From positions 1,451,001-1,515,000 of the forward strand of contig NZ_CP065359.1 in NCBI RefSeq assembly GCF_019904295.1: a stretch of DNA of 64,000 nucleotides. Reading direction: 5' to 3'. The notes below the pieces were generated by a model. That model was not told the origin of the DNA. It saw nothing but the letters and a program-made list of their open reading frames with translations, and did no database searches. Position numbers and translations under genes: made by a program. This document shows positions 53,773 to 63,234 of the stretch, piece after piece. Position 1 is the first letter of the stretch; each line of letters starts with the position of its first letter. The DNA comes from Ruegeria sp. SCSIO 43209 (GTDB taxonomy: Bacteria > Pseudomonadota > Alphaproteobacteria > Rhodobacterales > Rhodobacteraceae).

Positions 53773-56631
53773 CTATTCGGCAGCTACGGCTTGCCCATCC
53801 AGCATTGGCTTCAGATAACGCCCAGTGTGGCTACGCTCACATTCAGCGACGTCTTCGGGCGTACCCTCAGCCACAATCTGACCTCCGCCATCGCCACCTT
53901 CCGGGCCAATGTCGATTATCCAGTCGGCGGTTTTTACAACATCGAGATTATGTTCGATGACAACAACAGTATTTCCTTGGTCGACCAGTTCGTGCAGGAC
54001 TTCCAACAGTTTACGCACGTCCTCGAAATGCAGACCCGTTGTGGGTTCGTCCAGAATATACAGCGTTCGACCCGTTGATCGCTTGCTCAGTTCTTTAGAG
54101 AGCTTTACACGCTGCGCCTCACCACCGGAGAGCGTGGTCGCCTGTTGACCAACTTTGATGTAGCCGAGCCCAACGCGAGCCAAGGCATCCATCTTGTCGC
54201 GGATCGATGGCACCGCTTTAAAGAATTCCTGCGCATCTTCCACTGTCATATCAAGTACATCCGCGATGGACTTACCCTTGAACTTGATCTCAAGCGTCTC
54301 ACGGTTGTATCGCGCGCCTTTGCAGGTTTCGCAGGTGACATAAACATCAGGCAGAAAGTGCATCTCGATCTTGATGACGCCATCACCCTGACACGCTTCG
54401 CACCGGCCGCCTTTGACGTTAAAGCTGAACCGCCCGGGCTTGTATCCACGCGCTTTGGCTTCTGGCAACCCGGCAAACCAGTCTCGGATCGGGGTGAAAG
54501 CCCCGGTGTAAGTCGCTGGATTTGAACGTGGAGTCCGGCCAATGGGTCGCTGGTCTATGTCGATCACCTTGTCCAGATGCTCAAGCCCTTTGATCGTTTC
54601 ACAGGGCGCCGGTGTCTGGCGAGCGCCGTTCAACCGCATCGAGGCGGTTTTGAACAAAGTCTCAATCGTCAGCGTTGATTTTCCACCGCCAGACACACCG
54701 GTCACACAAACAAATTTTCCGAGCGGAAATTCGGCCGTCACGTTCTTGAGGTTGTTTCCCGTCGCCTTAACAACGGTCACTTTCTGCTTCTTACCCTTTC
54801 GCCGCTCAACCGGCACCGGGATCTCGCGTGTCCCCGAAAGATATTGGCCGGTGATCGAGGCCGCATCGCCGGCGATATGCTCGGGCGTACCGTGGCTGAC
54901 CACCTGTCCGCCATGCACTCCTGCACCGGGACCGATATCAAACACATAATCCGCCTCGCGAATGGCCTCTTCGTCATGTTCAACGACGATGACCGTGTTG
55001 CCCTGATCACGCAAATTCTTAAGCGTTCCCAGCAGACGATCATTGTCGCGTTGGTGCAGACCAATCGATGGCTCGTCGAGCACATACAATACCCCGGTCA
55101 GGCCCGAGCCGATCTGGCTCGCCAGACGGATACGCTGACTTTCACCTCCGGACAGGGTACCACTTGAACGAGACATCGTAAGATACTCTAATCCAACATT
55201 ATTCAAAAAACCCAACCGCTCGCGAATTTCCTTGAGAATTGCGCGCGCGATCTCGTTCTTTTGTGCGCTCAGATGATTTGGGGCATCCTCGACCCAGGCC
55301 AACGCCTCGCGGATCGACATTTCGACGACCTGTCCAACGTGCAAACCCGCAATTTTGACGGCCAGCGCCTCAGCACGCAGACGGTAGCCTTTGCATGTGC
55401 CGCAGGGTCGGTTGTTTTGATAGCGCTCGAATTCTTCGCGAATCCAGGCGCTGTCAGTCTCGCGATAGCGGCGCTCCATGTTGGGGATGACGCCTTCAAA
55501 GCTTCGGGTAACCTGATAGACGCGGCCACCTTCATCATAACGGAACTGGATCTCTTCATCACCAGACCCGCGCAGAAACACCTGCTGGACTTTCTTGGGC
55601 AAGTCCTTCCAGGGAGTGTTCTTGTCAAACTCGTAATGTCGCGCGATAGCTTCGATCGTTTGCAGAAAATACGGTGATTTACCCTTCCGCCAGGGCGCAA
55701 GCGCCCCGTCATAGAGTTTCAATGTCTGGTCCGGCACGACCAGACGTTCATCAAAGAACAGTTCGACCCCAAGCCCGTCGCAATCGGGGCAAGCCCCAAA
55801 GGGCGCGTTGAATGAGAACAGGCGCGGCTCGATCTCGGGGATGGTGAACCCACTGACCGGGCAGGCAAAATTCTCACTGAATGTGATGCGTTCCGGGTCG
55901 CCCTCCTTCGGTGCGGTTTCGAGGATTGCGATCCCGTCCGCCAGATCCAGTGCGGTCCTTAGGCTGTCGGCCAGGCGTGTTTCCATGCCCTCTCGTACCA
56001 CCAGACGATCGACAACGACGTCGATATCGTGGCGGAACTTCTTGTCCAGCGTCGGCGGCTCATCCAATTCATAGAACTCACCATCTACCTTGACGCGTTG
56101 AAAACCCTGCTTGCGCAGCTCAAGGAACTCTTTCCGATATTCACCCTTCCGATCACGAACGATGGGGGCCAGCAGATAGCCGCGCGTGCCCTCCTCCATC
56201 GTCATGATCCGGTCGACCATGTCCTGCACCTGCTGTGCCTCAATCGGCAATCCTGTGGCCGGGCTGTAAGGCGTACCAGCACGGGCAAAGAGCAAGCGAA
56301 GATAGTCGTAGATCTCGGTTACGGTGCCCACGGTCGAACGCGGGTTTTTTGAGGTCGTCTTCTGCTCGATCGAAATCGCGGGGCTTAGTCCGCTAATGTG
56401 ATCCACATCGGGCTTCTCCATCATATCGAGGAACTGGCGCGCATAGGCCGACAGGCTTTCGACATAGCGGCGCTGCCCTTCGGCATAGATCGTATCAAAT
56501 GCCAAAGAAGACTTACCCGAGCCCGACAGGCCAGTGATCACCACCAGCTGATCCCGTGGGATGTCGACATCAATGCTCTTGAGGTTATGCTCGCGCGCAC
56601 CGCGCACCTCGATATTCTTCAGCTCAGCCAT
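53773..56631 (-). CDS. uvrA: Excinuclease ABC subunit A
   Basis: The 952-residue protein has Walker [14 protein letters not shown] near residue 35 and [10 protein letters not shown] in the second half, the two ABC signatures [14 protein letters not shown] and [14 protein letters not shown], and an intact zinc module CEACQGDG with CETCKG near residue 740. The first zinc site keeps CPDCDGLG, but CPVSG replaces its first Cys pair. UvrA finds bulky lesions and loads UvrB. An SOS box lies about 70 bp upstream, indicating LexA control. A methyltransferase gene of unrelated function is upstream. Confidence 0.97.
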   Translation of the reverse strand: MAELKNIEVRGAREHNLKSIDVDIPRDQLVVITGLSGSGKSSLAFDTIYAEGQRRYVESLSAYARQFLDMMEKPDVDHISGLSPAISIEQKTTSKNPRSTVGTVTEIYDYLRLLFARAGTPYSPATGLPIEAQQVQDMVDRIMTMEEGTRGYLLAPIVRDRKGEYRKEFLELRKQGFQRVKVDGEFYELDEPPTLDKKFRHDIDVVVDRLVVREGMETRLADSLRTALDLADGIAILETAPKEGDPERITFSENFACPVSGFTIPEIEPRLFSFNAPFGACPDCDGLGVELFFDERLVVPDQTLKLYDGALAPWRKGKSPYFLQTIEAIARHYEFDKNTPWKDLPKKVQQVFLRGSGDEEIQFRYDEGGRVYQVTRSFEGVIPNMERRYRETDSAWIREEFERYQNNRPCGTCKGYRLRAEALAVKIAGLHVGQVVEMSIREALAWVEDAPNHLSAQKNEIARAILKEIRERLGFLNNVGLEYLTMSRSSGTLSGGESQRIRLASQIGSGLTGVLYVLDEPSIGLHQRDNDRLLGTLKNLRDQGNTVIVVEHDEEAIREADYVFDIGPGAGVHGGQVVSHGTPEHIAGDAASITGQYLSGTREIPVPVERRKGKKQKVTVVKATGNNLKNVTAEFPLGKFVCVTGVSGGGKSTLTIETLFKTASMRLNGARQTPAPCETIKGLEHLDKVIDIDQRPIGRTPRSNPATYTGAFTPIRDWFAGLPEAKARGYKPGRFSFNVKGGRCEACQGDGVIKIEMHFLPDVYVTCETCKGARYNRETLEIKFKGKSIADVLDMTVEDAQEFFKAVPSIRDKMDALARVGLGYIKVGQQATTLSGGEAQRVKLSKELSKRSTGRTLYILDEPTTGLHFEDVRKLLEVLHELVDQGNTVVVIEHNLDVVKTADWIIDIGPEGGDGGGQIVAEGTPEDVAECERSHTGRYLKPMLDGQAVAAE

Positions 56632-56699
56632 TCAGGCCCCCAACAACCAACGTCACTCAGAGATAGGCGAGAGCGGCTGAGTCTCCAACCAAAAAATTA

Positions 56700-56714
56700 G
56701 AACAAAGTAAGAAC
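56700..56714 (-). promoter_or_regulatory. SOS box (LexA site) upstream of uvrA
   Basis: GAAC-AAAGTAA-GAAC fits the alphaproteobacterial LexA consensus GAAC-N7-GAAC (GTTC-N7-GTTC on the other strand). It lies 69 bp upstream of the uvrA start, suiting repression by LexA. Confidence 0.8.
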
Positions 56715-56736
56715 AGGCGATTTTTCGACACTCGGC

Positions 56737-57303
56737 TTAAGCACTGGATCTCTTAGCCAGAGCCCATGCGCAGATTGGAAAATCGGGATCGTTCTCCAAA
56801 TTGTCTGTCTCAGGGTCATAAACAGGAGGCCATTCAAGTTCGAGATTGCGCAAAGCGGCATGCCGATTGCCCCACTGTTCGGCCCGGATGAGATCCGGGT
56901 CGAACCCACACTCAGTGAGCAGGTTTTTCAATCCGCGCGCAGACCAGCGCGAACAGTCATGCGGAGCAGCGTGAAACGGAATGAAGAACGGGACGGCAAG
57001 CCAGAAATACCCTCCGGGCCTTAACATCTCTAGCACGTTCAGCGTGGCTTCAACCGGGCGATCCAAGTGCTCCCACACCTGATTGGCCAAAACCAGATCG
57101 ACCTTTCGCACCTGCTGCTGCTTGTCCAGAACGGGTCCGGTGCAGATATCATGTTGCTTGTGCCAAATCTGTTCATAGCTGCAAAATCCAAATTGCTTAC
57201 CCCACGAACCAGAAATCTCAATGACATCAAGTGTTTCCGGCTTTAGGCCGCGGACCCACTGCCGGCTGCGCCGTGCCATAATAACTCGATTTAGACTGGT
57301 CAC
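56737..57303 (-). CDS. Class I SAM-dependent methyltransferase-like protein
   Basis: The likely start is the GTG at 57303 (188 residues; VTSLNRVIMARRSRQW), with a TTG at 57330 as the longer alternative. The core contains LDVIEISGSWGKQFGF, a degenerate SAM-binding motif, then VDLVLANQVWEHLDRPVEATLNVLEMLRPGGYFWLAVPF, a clear Methyltransf_11-like acidic loop and post-motif. CSRWSARGLKNLLTECGFD follows. The substrate is unknown. It stands upstream of uvrA but is separated from it by an SOS box, so it is probably a separate unit. Confidence 0.8.
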   Translation of the reverse strand: MTSLNRVIMARRSRQWVRGLKPETLDVIEISGSWGKQFGFCSYEQIWHKQHDICTGPVLDKQQQVRKVDLVLANQVWEHLDRPVEATLNVLEMLRPGGYFWLAVPFFIPFHAAPHDCSRWSARGLKNLLTECGFDPDLIRAEQWGNRHAALRNLELEWPPVYDPETDNLENDPDFPICAWALAKRSSA

Positions 57304-57360
57304 TGCTTGCCCCTGATGTTTTGCAGGCAATAAACCATAAGATCAGTAAGATGTCGGCAC

Positions 57361-57382
57361 AAAAAAACGCCCACAAGGGCGT
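57361..57382 (-). terminator. Intrinsic terminator of the tRNA-Asp genes
   Basis: On the minus strand ACGCCC, loop TTGT, GGGCGT, then a T-run of seven. It lies 24 bp past the 3' end of the first tRNA-Asp gene. Confidence 0.85.
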
Positions 57383-57406
57383 ATGACTTTCTAAATCGAA
57401 GGAAAA

Positions 57407-57483
57407 TGGCGCGGTTGACGGGGCTCGAACCCGCGACCCCCGGCGTGACAGGCCGGTACTCTAACCAACTGAGCTACAACCGC
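57407..57483 (-). tRNA. tRNA-Asp (GTC), copy nearer to the terminator
   Basis: A 77-nt sequence folding as a cloverleaf with acceptor GCGGTTG, D arm, anticodon loop CTGTCAC (anticodon GTC), T arm GCGGGTTCGAGCCCCGT and a genomically encoded CCA. It is identical to the copy at 57536-57612. Confidence 0.96.
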
Positions 57484-57535
57484 GCATTTAGGGTCTATGT
57501 GCGATCCGTTTGCCCGGATCAAAGGCTGGCAGCGA

Positions 57536-57612
57536 TGGCGCGGTTGACGGGGCTCGAACCCGCGACCCCCGGCGTGACAGGCCGGTACTCTAACCAACTG
57601 AGCTACAACCGC
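57536..57612 (-). tRNA. tRNA-Asp (GTC), upstream copy
   Basis: Identical to the copy at 57407-57483 over 77 nt, including CCA. The 52 bp between the two copies is not repeated. The copies are transcribed together on the minus strand and probably share the terminator at 57361-57382. Confidence 0.96.
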
Positions 57613-57825
57613 CCACTGCCCGTTCATCTCTGAACGTTGGGGTGTATTATGGCTACACCCCGGCATCGTCAAGCGGCGTTTTCAAGTTTTTTGCTCGAAC
57701 CTGATTTTTTCCGATCTATCCGACTTGGCGGGCAATGTGTGAAAACCGGATTTCGTCTGACGCGCTGCAATTTGAACGCTTTGAACTTGCGGCGAAACAC
57801 AAGCCGCTGTATCAACCGCCGCTAT

Positions 57826-57900
57826 GGGTGATTAGCTCAGTGGTAGAGCGCTTCGTTCACATCGAAGATGTCAGGAGTTCAAATCTCTTATCACCCACCA
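57826..57900 (+). tRNA. tRNA-Val (CAC)
   Basis: 75 nt with acceptor stem GGGTGAT/ATCACCC, D arm TAGCTCAGTGGTAGAGC, anticodon stem CTTCG/CGAAG, loop TTCACAT (anticodon CAC), T arm and encoded CCA. There is no duplicated 3' end downstream, so no sign of an integrated element. Confidence 0.95.
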
Positions 57901-57975
57901 TATTATTCAAATGCTTATGCGACATAGTTGAAGCGTTTTGGAACCATTTAGTTCAACGCTGCGCGCACAATGCTG

Positions 57976-58203
57976 TCATCCTCCGACATACACGCCGGAT
58001 TTAGGACGATAAAAAACCTTTTGGTCATGCAGTCGCCCCAGAAGGTCGTGTGCCTTGCGCACAAAGTCTTCACGGGTTTCCCTTTCTTCTACCCTCTCGT
58101 CAACAGGGACATTCGATCTGGACGCTATGGCATGACGCATGGCCTCTTCGATTATATCCATATCTTCGACCGAAAGCTCGAACATATCATTGTACAGAGG
58201 CAT
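57976..58203 (-). CDS. Small hypothetical protein near the tRNA-Val gene
   Basis: A 75-residue, acidic protein (MPLYNDMFELSVEDMDIIEE at the N terminus, ending VFYRPKSGVYVGG) with an upstream AGGAGA at suitable distance. No membrane segment or known motif. The conserved-looking tail and the ribosome-binding site suggest a true gene. Family not recognised; function unknown. Confidence 0.6.
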   Translation of the reverse strand: MPLYNDMFELSVEDMDIIEEAMRHAIASRSNVPVDERVEERETREDFVRKAHDLLGRLHDQKVFYRPKSGVYVGG

Positions 58204-58451
58204 CCTGGGTTCTCCTACCTTGGCACAGACGACCAGCGTGCCTCATGTTCCGAGTCGATTCCACTTCAAATACCTATTGCCGGCGATCGCGTTTCGAAGA
58301 ACACGCCCAGCAGGATTTAGAAGATGAATCGGGCAGACCTCGTTTTCGCGAATTTTCTGCATGATATGTGGCACTTGCCATGTTTCCCGTGGCCTGCTTA
58401 TCCTGATGTCATAGCCACCAATAAGGCACCCCTCTTTGGGCGAGAAATAAC

Positions 58452-60038
58452 ATGGCGAAACTGAAGCGGGAAATTGGCCTGGTCGGCCTGACCTTCATTT
58501 CGGTTGGAGGAATCATTGGGTCAGGCTGGCTTTTCGGCCCCCTGCTCGCCGTGCAACACGCAGGCCCCGCCGCGGTTCTTTCTTGGATTATTGGCGCCGT
58601 TGCGATGTTCATACTGGCAATAACATTCGCCGAGATTTCAGCGATGTTACCTATCCCAGGCGGAATCGCACGCGTCCCTCAGTTCTCACACGGCAACATC
58701 GTGTCGATGGCGATGGGATGGACGGCCTGGATTGGCTACAACACCACCGCTCCGATCGAAGTTGAAGCCATGCTTAAATACCTCGCGCCCTACGCGTCAT
58801 GGCTCCACGCCGCGGATACCGGCGAACTGACCGGCGCTGGTGTTTCGGTCGCCTTGCTGTTCATGTTGCTGTTCGTCGCTGTGAACGCACTAGGCGTGAA
58901 ATTTTTTGCACAGGTAAATGCAACGCTGACCTGGGCCAAGATTGCCATTCCGATAGTTTTGTCCGTGTTGTTGATCGCGACCCGCTTTGACGTGCAGAAT
59001 TTCTCCGCACCTGACGGTTTCGCCCCCTACGGCCTGAAAGGCATCATGGCCGCAGTATCAACCGGTGGGGTGATCTTTTCCTTTATAGGTTTCCGGCATG
59101 TTGTTGATATGGCAGGAGAAGTTCGAAACCCAAAATTCGACATCCCGGCTGCTCTGGTTCTGTCCATTGTACTATGTGCCTTGATCTACCTTGGATTACA
59201 GGTGGCCTTTATCGGCGCGCTTGATCCCATGATGATCCGCGATGGTTGGGCGAGTCTCAGCTTCGGTGGGCAAGGTCCTTTGGATGGCGTCATAATGTCT
59301 GTCGGAATATTGTGGTTCCTCAGCTTGCTGAACGTCGGGTCGGTCATCGGCCCGTTTGGCAATGGGTTGGTTGCAACAGGATCGAACGCCCGTATCGCTC
59401 TGGCCCTGTCGCAAAACGGGTTCCTGCCGAAACGTTTGCAGATCTTGTCATCGTTCGGAGTACCGCTTTGGGCCTTGGCTCTCAACTTTCTGATTGGCAC
59501 TCTGTTTTTACTGACGGTCCCGTTCGCAACCGTAATCGCCCTGAACGGGGCCGCGATTGTGCTTTCATTCGCGGTCGGCCCAATCGCCGTGGTGTGTTTA
59601 CGCGATCTGATGCCTGACCACCCGCGCTCAATCCGTATTCCCGCCGTCAAACTTGTCGGGCTCACGGCCTTCGCGATCTCAACCCTGATCGTCTACTGGA
59701 GCGGGTGGGACACGGTCTGGAGGCTGGGAATTGCCCTGCTCATCGGCATGGCGCTGCTGCTGATCCGCTTTCACAATCGGCTCGATGAAATGGACGCGAC
59801 CGAGGCGCTTTGGCTGATGCCCTATTTCTGTGGTTTGGGGCTGATCTCCTACATGGGTCAGTTTGGAGAAGGCGCGCAAAAGCAGATCCCGTTTGGTTGG
59901 GACATTGTGCTGTGTGCGGCATTTTCGGCAGTGATTTTTGCGCTCGCCGTACGCTCGGCGCTGTCAGACAAAAAATTCCAGGCTTACATCGAAAACGAAG
60001 AGGTGCTGGACCCGGCCAAACCTGTCATTGGACTTTGA
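58452..60038 (+). CDS. APC-family amino acid/polyamine permease
   Basis: The 528-residue protein has 12 or more membrane helices. It starts with a short cytoplasmic segment followed by GLVGLTFISVGGIIGSGWLFGP, the GSG-type substrate-binding helix 1 of APC transporters. VIFSFIGFRHVVDMAGEVRNP near residue 205 carries the helix 6 binding region with a Phe-rich stretch. It probably imports an amino acid or related compound; specificity is not visible. It stands alone between a hypothetical gene and lon. Confidence 0.88.
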   Translation: MAKLKREIGLVGLTFISVGGIIGSGWLFGPLLAVQHAGPAAVLSWIIGAVAMFILAITFAEISAMLPIPGGIARVPQFSHGNIVSMAMGWTAWIGYNTTAPIEVEAMLKYLAPYASWLHAADTGELTGAGVSVALLFMLLFVAVNALGVKFFAQVNATLTWAKIAIPIVLSVLLIATRFDVQNFSAPDGFAPYGLKGIMAAVSTGGVIFSFIGFRHVVDMAGEVRNPKFDIPAALVLSIVLCALIYLGLQVAFIGALDPMMIRDGWASLSFGGQGPLDGVIMSVGILWFLSLLNVGSVIGPFGNGLVATGSNARIALALSQNGFLPKRLQILSSFGVPLWALALNFLIGTLFLLTVPFATVIALNGAAIVLSFAVGPIAVVCLRDLMPDHPRSIRIPAVKLVGLTAFAISTLIVYWSGWDTVWRLGIALLIGMALLLIRFHNRLDEMDATEALWLMPYFCGLGLISYMGQFGEGAQKQIPFGWDIVLCAAFSAVIFALAVRSALSDKKFQAYIENEEVLDPAKPVIGL

Positions 60039-60041
60039 ACA

Positions 60042-60069
60042 AAAAAAGGCGGGGAATGACCCCGCCTTT
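60042..60069 (-). terminator. Terminator between APC permease gene and lon
   Basis: AAAGGCGGGG, loop AATGA, CCCCGCCTTT. On the minus strand it ends in seven T, a strong terminator for lon; on the plus strand the tail is TTTCTAATTA and weaker. Confidence 0.8.
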
Positions 60070-60089
60070 CTAATTAATCTGTTTCGGGC

Positions 60090-62498
60090 TTAGTGGGCTG
60101 TTGCCGACGGTCCTGCCCCTTCGGCCGCCTTGGCGGCAGCGGCAGCGGCCTCTTCAGCGGCCTCATCCCACTCAATTGACTCGGGCTTACGTATCAACGC
60201 TTGCTCCAGTACTTCCGAGACGTGTTTGACCGCGATGATCTCCAGCCCTTCTTTCACGTTGTCGGGAATATCTGCCAGATCCTTTTCATTCTCTTCGGGA
60301 ATGAGGACGGTCTTGATCCCGCCACGCAGGGCAGCCAGCAGTTTTTCTTTCAGCCCGCCAATCGGCATCGCGTTGCCGCGCAGCGAAACCTCGCCTGTCA
60401 TGGCGATGTCCTTGCGCACAGGAATACCGGTCAGGACCGAAACAATCGAAGTCACCATAGCCAAGCCCGCAGACGGACCATCCTTTGGCGTCGCACCATC
60501 GGGCACGTGCACGTGGATATCGATTTTGTCGAACTGCGGCGGTTTAACCCCGATCTGAGGCGAAATTGATCGGACGTAAGACGACGCCGCGTCGATCGAT
60601 TCCTTCATCACATCGCCCAGCTTACCAGTGGTCTTCATCCGCCCTTTGCCGGGCAGTTTCAGAGCCTCGATATGCAGCAGATCACCACCGACCGAAGTCC
60701 AAGCCAAGCCAGTGACTACACCAACCTGATCGTCCTGTTCAGCCAAGCCATAACGGAACTTGGGCACTCCAAGAAAATCATCCAGATTGTCGGGCGTCAC
60801 CTTTACGGTCTCCGCCTCTTTCTTGATGATCTTGGTCAACGATTTCCGCGCCACTTTGGCGATTTCGCGTTCGAGGTTCCGCACACCCGCCTCGCGGGTA
60901 TAGGTGCGGATGATCGATTGCAGCGCCTCATCGGTCAGCTCAAACTCCTTGGCTTTCAGACCATGGTTTTTGACCTGTTTGTCGATCAGGTGTTGCTTGG
61001 CGATCTCGCTCTTTTCCTCTTCGGTGTAACCGGCCAGCGGGATGATCTCCATCCGGTCTAGCAGAGGCCCAGGCATGTTGTAGCTGTTAGACGTGGTCAG
61101 GAACATCACGTTGGACAGGTCATATTCGACCTCAAGATAATGATCCATGAACGTGTTGTTCTGTTCCGGGTCCAACACCTCCAGCATCGCCGAGGCTGGA
61201 TCGCCACGGAAGTCCTGCCCCATCTTGTCGATTTCATCGAGCAGGATGAGAGGGTTTGTGGTTTTCGCCTTCTTCAGCGCCTGAATGATCTTGCCGGGCA
61301 TCGACCCGATATAAGTCCGACGGTGGCCACGAATCTCAGATTCGTCGCGCACACCACCCAGCGAGATGCGAATGAATTCGCGCCCAGTGGCTTTTGCGAC
61401 CGATTTACCCAGCGAGGTTTTACCCACACCCGGAGGGCCAACAAGGCACAGGATCGGGCCTTTCAGCTTTTTCGAGCGCTGTTGAACCGCCAGATATTCG
61501 ACGATCCGCTCTTTGACTTTCTCAAGTCCATAGTGGTCGGCATCCAGAATGTCCTGCGCGCGACCCAGATCCTTTTTGACGCGGGATTTGGTGCCCCACG
61601 GCAGTGACAGGATCCAGTCCAGATAGTTGCGCACAACGGTCGCTTCAGCCGACATGGGCGACATGTTCTTGAGCTTTTTCAGCTCACCCTCGGCCTTTTC
61701 GCGCGCCTCTTTCGACAGCTTGGTCTCGTTGATCTTGGCTTCCAGTTCGGCAACTTCGTTGCTGCCGTCCTCCCCATCGCCAAGCTCCTTCTGAATCGCT
61801 TTCATCTGCTCATTCAGATAGTACTCGCGCTGCGTCTTCTCCATCTGGGATTTGACGCGGGTCTTGATCTTTTTCTCGACCTGCAGGACCGACATCTCGC
61901 CCTGCATCAGGCCATAGACCTTCTCAAGCCGCTCGCTCACCGAGAGCGTCTCAAGCAGTTCCTGTTTCTGTTCAACCTCGATGCCCAGATGACCTGACAC
62001 AAGGTCGGCCAACTTTGCAGGCTCGGTGGTTTCACCGACGGCGGCCAGCGCCTCTTCGGGGATATTCTTGCGCACTTTTGCATAGCGCTCAAACTCGTCC
62101 GCGACGGTGCGCAACAGCGCTTCGGTCGTGGTGACATCGCCCGGAATCTCGGTCAGATACTCGGCGCGCGCTTCGAAAAACTGATCGTTTTCAAGGAATT
62201 CTGTGATCTGCACCCGCGCCTGCCCCTCGACAAGCACCTTCACGGTGCCATCGGGCAGTTTCAGCAGTTGCAGCACGTTGGCCAGAACGCCCGAGCGGTA
62301 GATACCGTCGATTTCCGGATCATCCTCACCAGGATCAATCTGGCTGGACAACAGAATTTGCTTGTCATCCTGCATCACCTCTTCCAGGGCGCGGACCGAT
62401 TTGTCACGGCCCACGAACAGCGGCACGATCATATGTGGGAAGACCACGATATCGCGCAGCGGCAGGACGGGGTATGAGGAATTCAGAGGCTCTTGCAT
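60090..62498 (-). CDS. lon: ATP-dependent protease Lon
   Basis: The 802-residue protein has a LonA N-terminal domain (YPVLPLRDIVVFPHMIVPLF), Walker A GPPGVGKTSLGKS near residue 355, Walker B LILLDEIDKMG, and the Ser-Lys protease with KDGPSAGLAMVTSI and GGLKEKLLAALRGG near 680-730. It degrades misfolded and regulatory proteins in the cytoplasm. A Pro-Ala-rich tail ends the protein. The 233 bp upstream hold a sigma-32-like promoter, consistent with heat-shock expression. Confidence 0.97.
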   Translation of the reverse strand: MQEPLNSSYPVLPLRDIVVFPHMIVPLFVGRDKSVRALEEVMQDDKQILLSSQIDPGEDDPEIDGIYRSGVLANVLQLLKLPDGTVKVLVEGQARVQITEFLENDQFFEARAEYLTEIPGDVTTTEALLRTVADEFERYAKVRKNIPEEALAAVGETTEPAKLADLVSGHLGIEVEQKQELLETLSVSERLEKVYGLMQGEMSVLQVEKKIKTRVKSQMEKTQREYYLNEQMKAIQKELGDGEDGSNEVAELEAKINETKLSKEAREKAEGELKKLKNMSPMSAEATVVRNYLDWILSLPWGTKSRVKKDLGRAQDILDADHYGLEKVKERIVEYLAVQQRSKKLKGPILCLVGPPGVGKTSLGKSVAKATGREFIRISLGGVRDESEIRGHRRTYIGSMPGKIIQALKKAKTTNPLILLDEIDKMGQDFRGDPASAMLEVLDPEQNNTFMDHYLEVEYDLSNVMFLTTSNSYNMPGPLLDRMEIIPLAGYTEEEKSEIAKQHLIDKQVKNHGLKAKEFELTDEALQSIIRTYTREAGVRNLEREIAKVARKSLTKIIKKEAETVKVTPDNLDDFLGVPKFRYGLAEQDDQVGVVTGLAWTSVGGDLLHIEALKLPGKGRMKTTGKLGDVMKESIDAASSYVRSISPQIGVKPPQFDKIDIHVHVPDGATPKDGPSAGLAMVTSIVSVLTGIPVRKDIAMTGEVSLRGNAMPIGGLKEKLLAALRGGIKTVLIPEENEKDLADIPDNVKEGLEIIAVKHVSEVLEQALIRKPESIEWDEAAEEAAAAAAKAAEGAGPSATAH

Positions 62499-62577
62499 GC
62501 TCTATCCTTATCATTGGCAAGACGGCGCTGGTCCCTGATTCAGGCAACCTTTGGCCATCTCCTGTCTTGGACGATAA

Positions 62578-62605
62578 AGGTGGGGCACCTGTTCCCCCAT
62601 TTCAA
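62578..62605 (-). promoter_or_regulatory. Sigma-32 (RpoH)-type promoter of lon
   Basis: On the minus strand: TTGAAA (62605-62600), 14 bp spacer, CCCCACCT (62585-62578), close to the heat-shock consensus TTGAAA-N13/17-CCCCATNT with one mismatch. The start of lon is at 62498, leaving a leader of about 70 nt. Confidence 0.65.
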
Positions 62606-62731
62606 CCTCATCGTCATTTGTCGTGATGCAGCATGACCCGATGATTTGGGGACTTCAAGGCATCCGACAGACATATCCACCGATTTTAGCGAACCCAGCA
62701 TTAAAACGGGCAACAAATCATCCAGCGTGGA

Positions 62732-63142
62732 TCAGAACACCCTCTGCTTAGCTCGCGACAAAAAGAAGCCATGACCGACTTCGTTTCTACATTCCAAGCC
62801 CTTTTTCGAGGAATGGCAGACGAACCCGCCAAACTCTCCGGTTACGCCGTAGTCTGCACGGTCAAATCCGTCCCGGTTATGGCTGACTGGTTGGCACAGC
62901 ATGCGGACGGCGCCCGTATTGGTCATGAAAAAATCATGTCCCCAGTCCGACTGGCAATCCGCCGGGCGCGGGAACGCAGGCGCTCCGCTGCGCTCAATTA
63001 TGGTGCAAGACAGGTCCGAAACACTCGCCCCCTGCCCGACGACACACTGAATATTCTCGGACGGGGTTTCGAAGGTCCAGACATCCGCAAGAGATGTCGA
63101 TGCGCAAAGAACGATTGCGATAGAAACAATAAAGCGAGGCAT
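62732..63142 (-). CDS. Secreted DUF6636-like protein
   Basis: The 136-residue protein has a signal peptide (MPRFIVSIAIVLCASTSLAD) and a mature part beginning VWTFETPSENIQCVVGQG, followed by SDLSCTIIERSG, DCQSDWGHDFFM and ending GLECRNEVGHGFFLSRAKQ. Six cysteines in the mature part may form disulfides in the periplasm. It resembles the DUF6636 family. Function unknown. It is a single gene between lon and tgt. Confidence 0.7.
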   Translation of the reverse strand: MPRFIVSIAIVLCASTSLADVWTFETPSENIQCVVGQGASVSDLSCTIIERSGAPAFPRPADCQSDWGHDFFMTNTGAVRMLCQPVSHNRDGFDRADYGVTGEFGGFVCHSSKKGLECRNEVGHGFFLSRAKQRVF

Positions 63143-63234
63143 TGAATCCTCCTGAACAAAACAAATGAAAATGGTAAATAATGCGCGAACAGTATAGCAA
63201 AAAATACCGCGTTTGTCACCGCAATGGCCACAAT

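Noticed and set aside
57639..57661. GGGGTGTA-N7-TACACCCC hairpin upstream of the tRNA-Asp genes
   Set aside because: It has no T-run and is located where a promoter rather than a terminator is needed; no function could be supported.
57391..57672. ORFs on both strands over the tRNA-Asp pair, with internal repeats such as MARLTGLEPATPGVTGRYSN
   Set aside because: These are translations of the two identical tRNA genes; this is a well-known source of spurious proteins in databases.
57826..57975. Integration site at tRNA-Val
   Set aside because: The tRNA is intact, its 3' end is not repeated downstream and there is no integrase gene.
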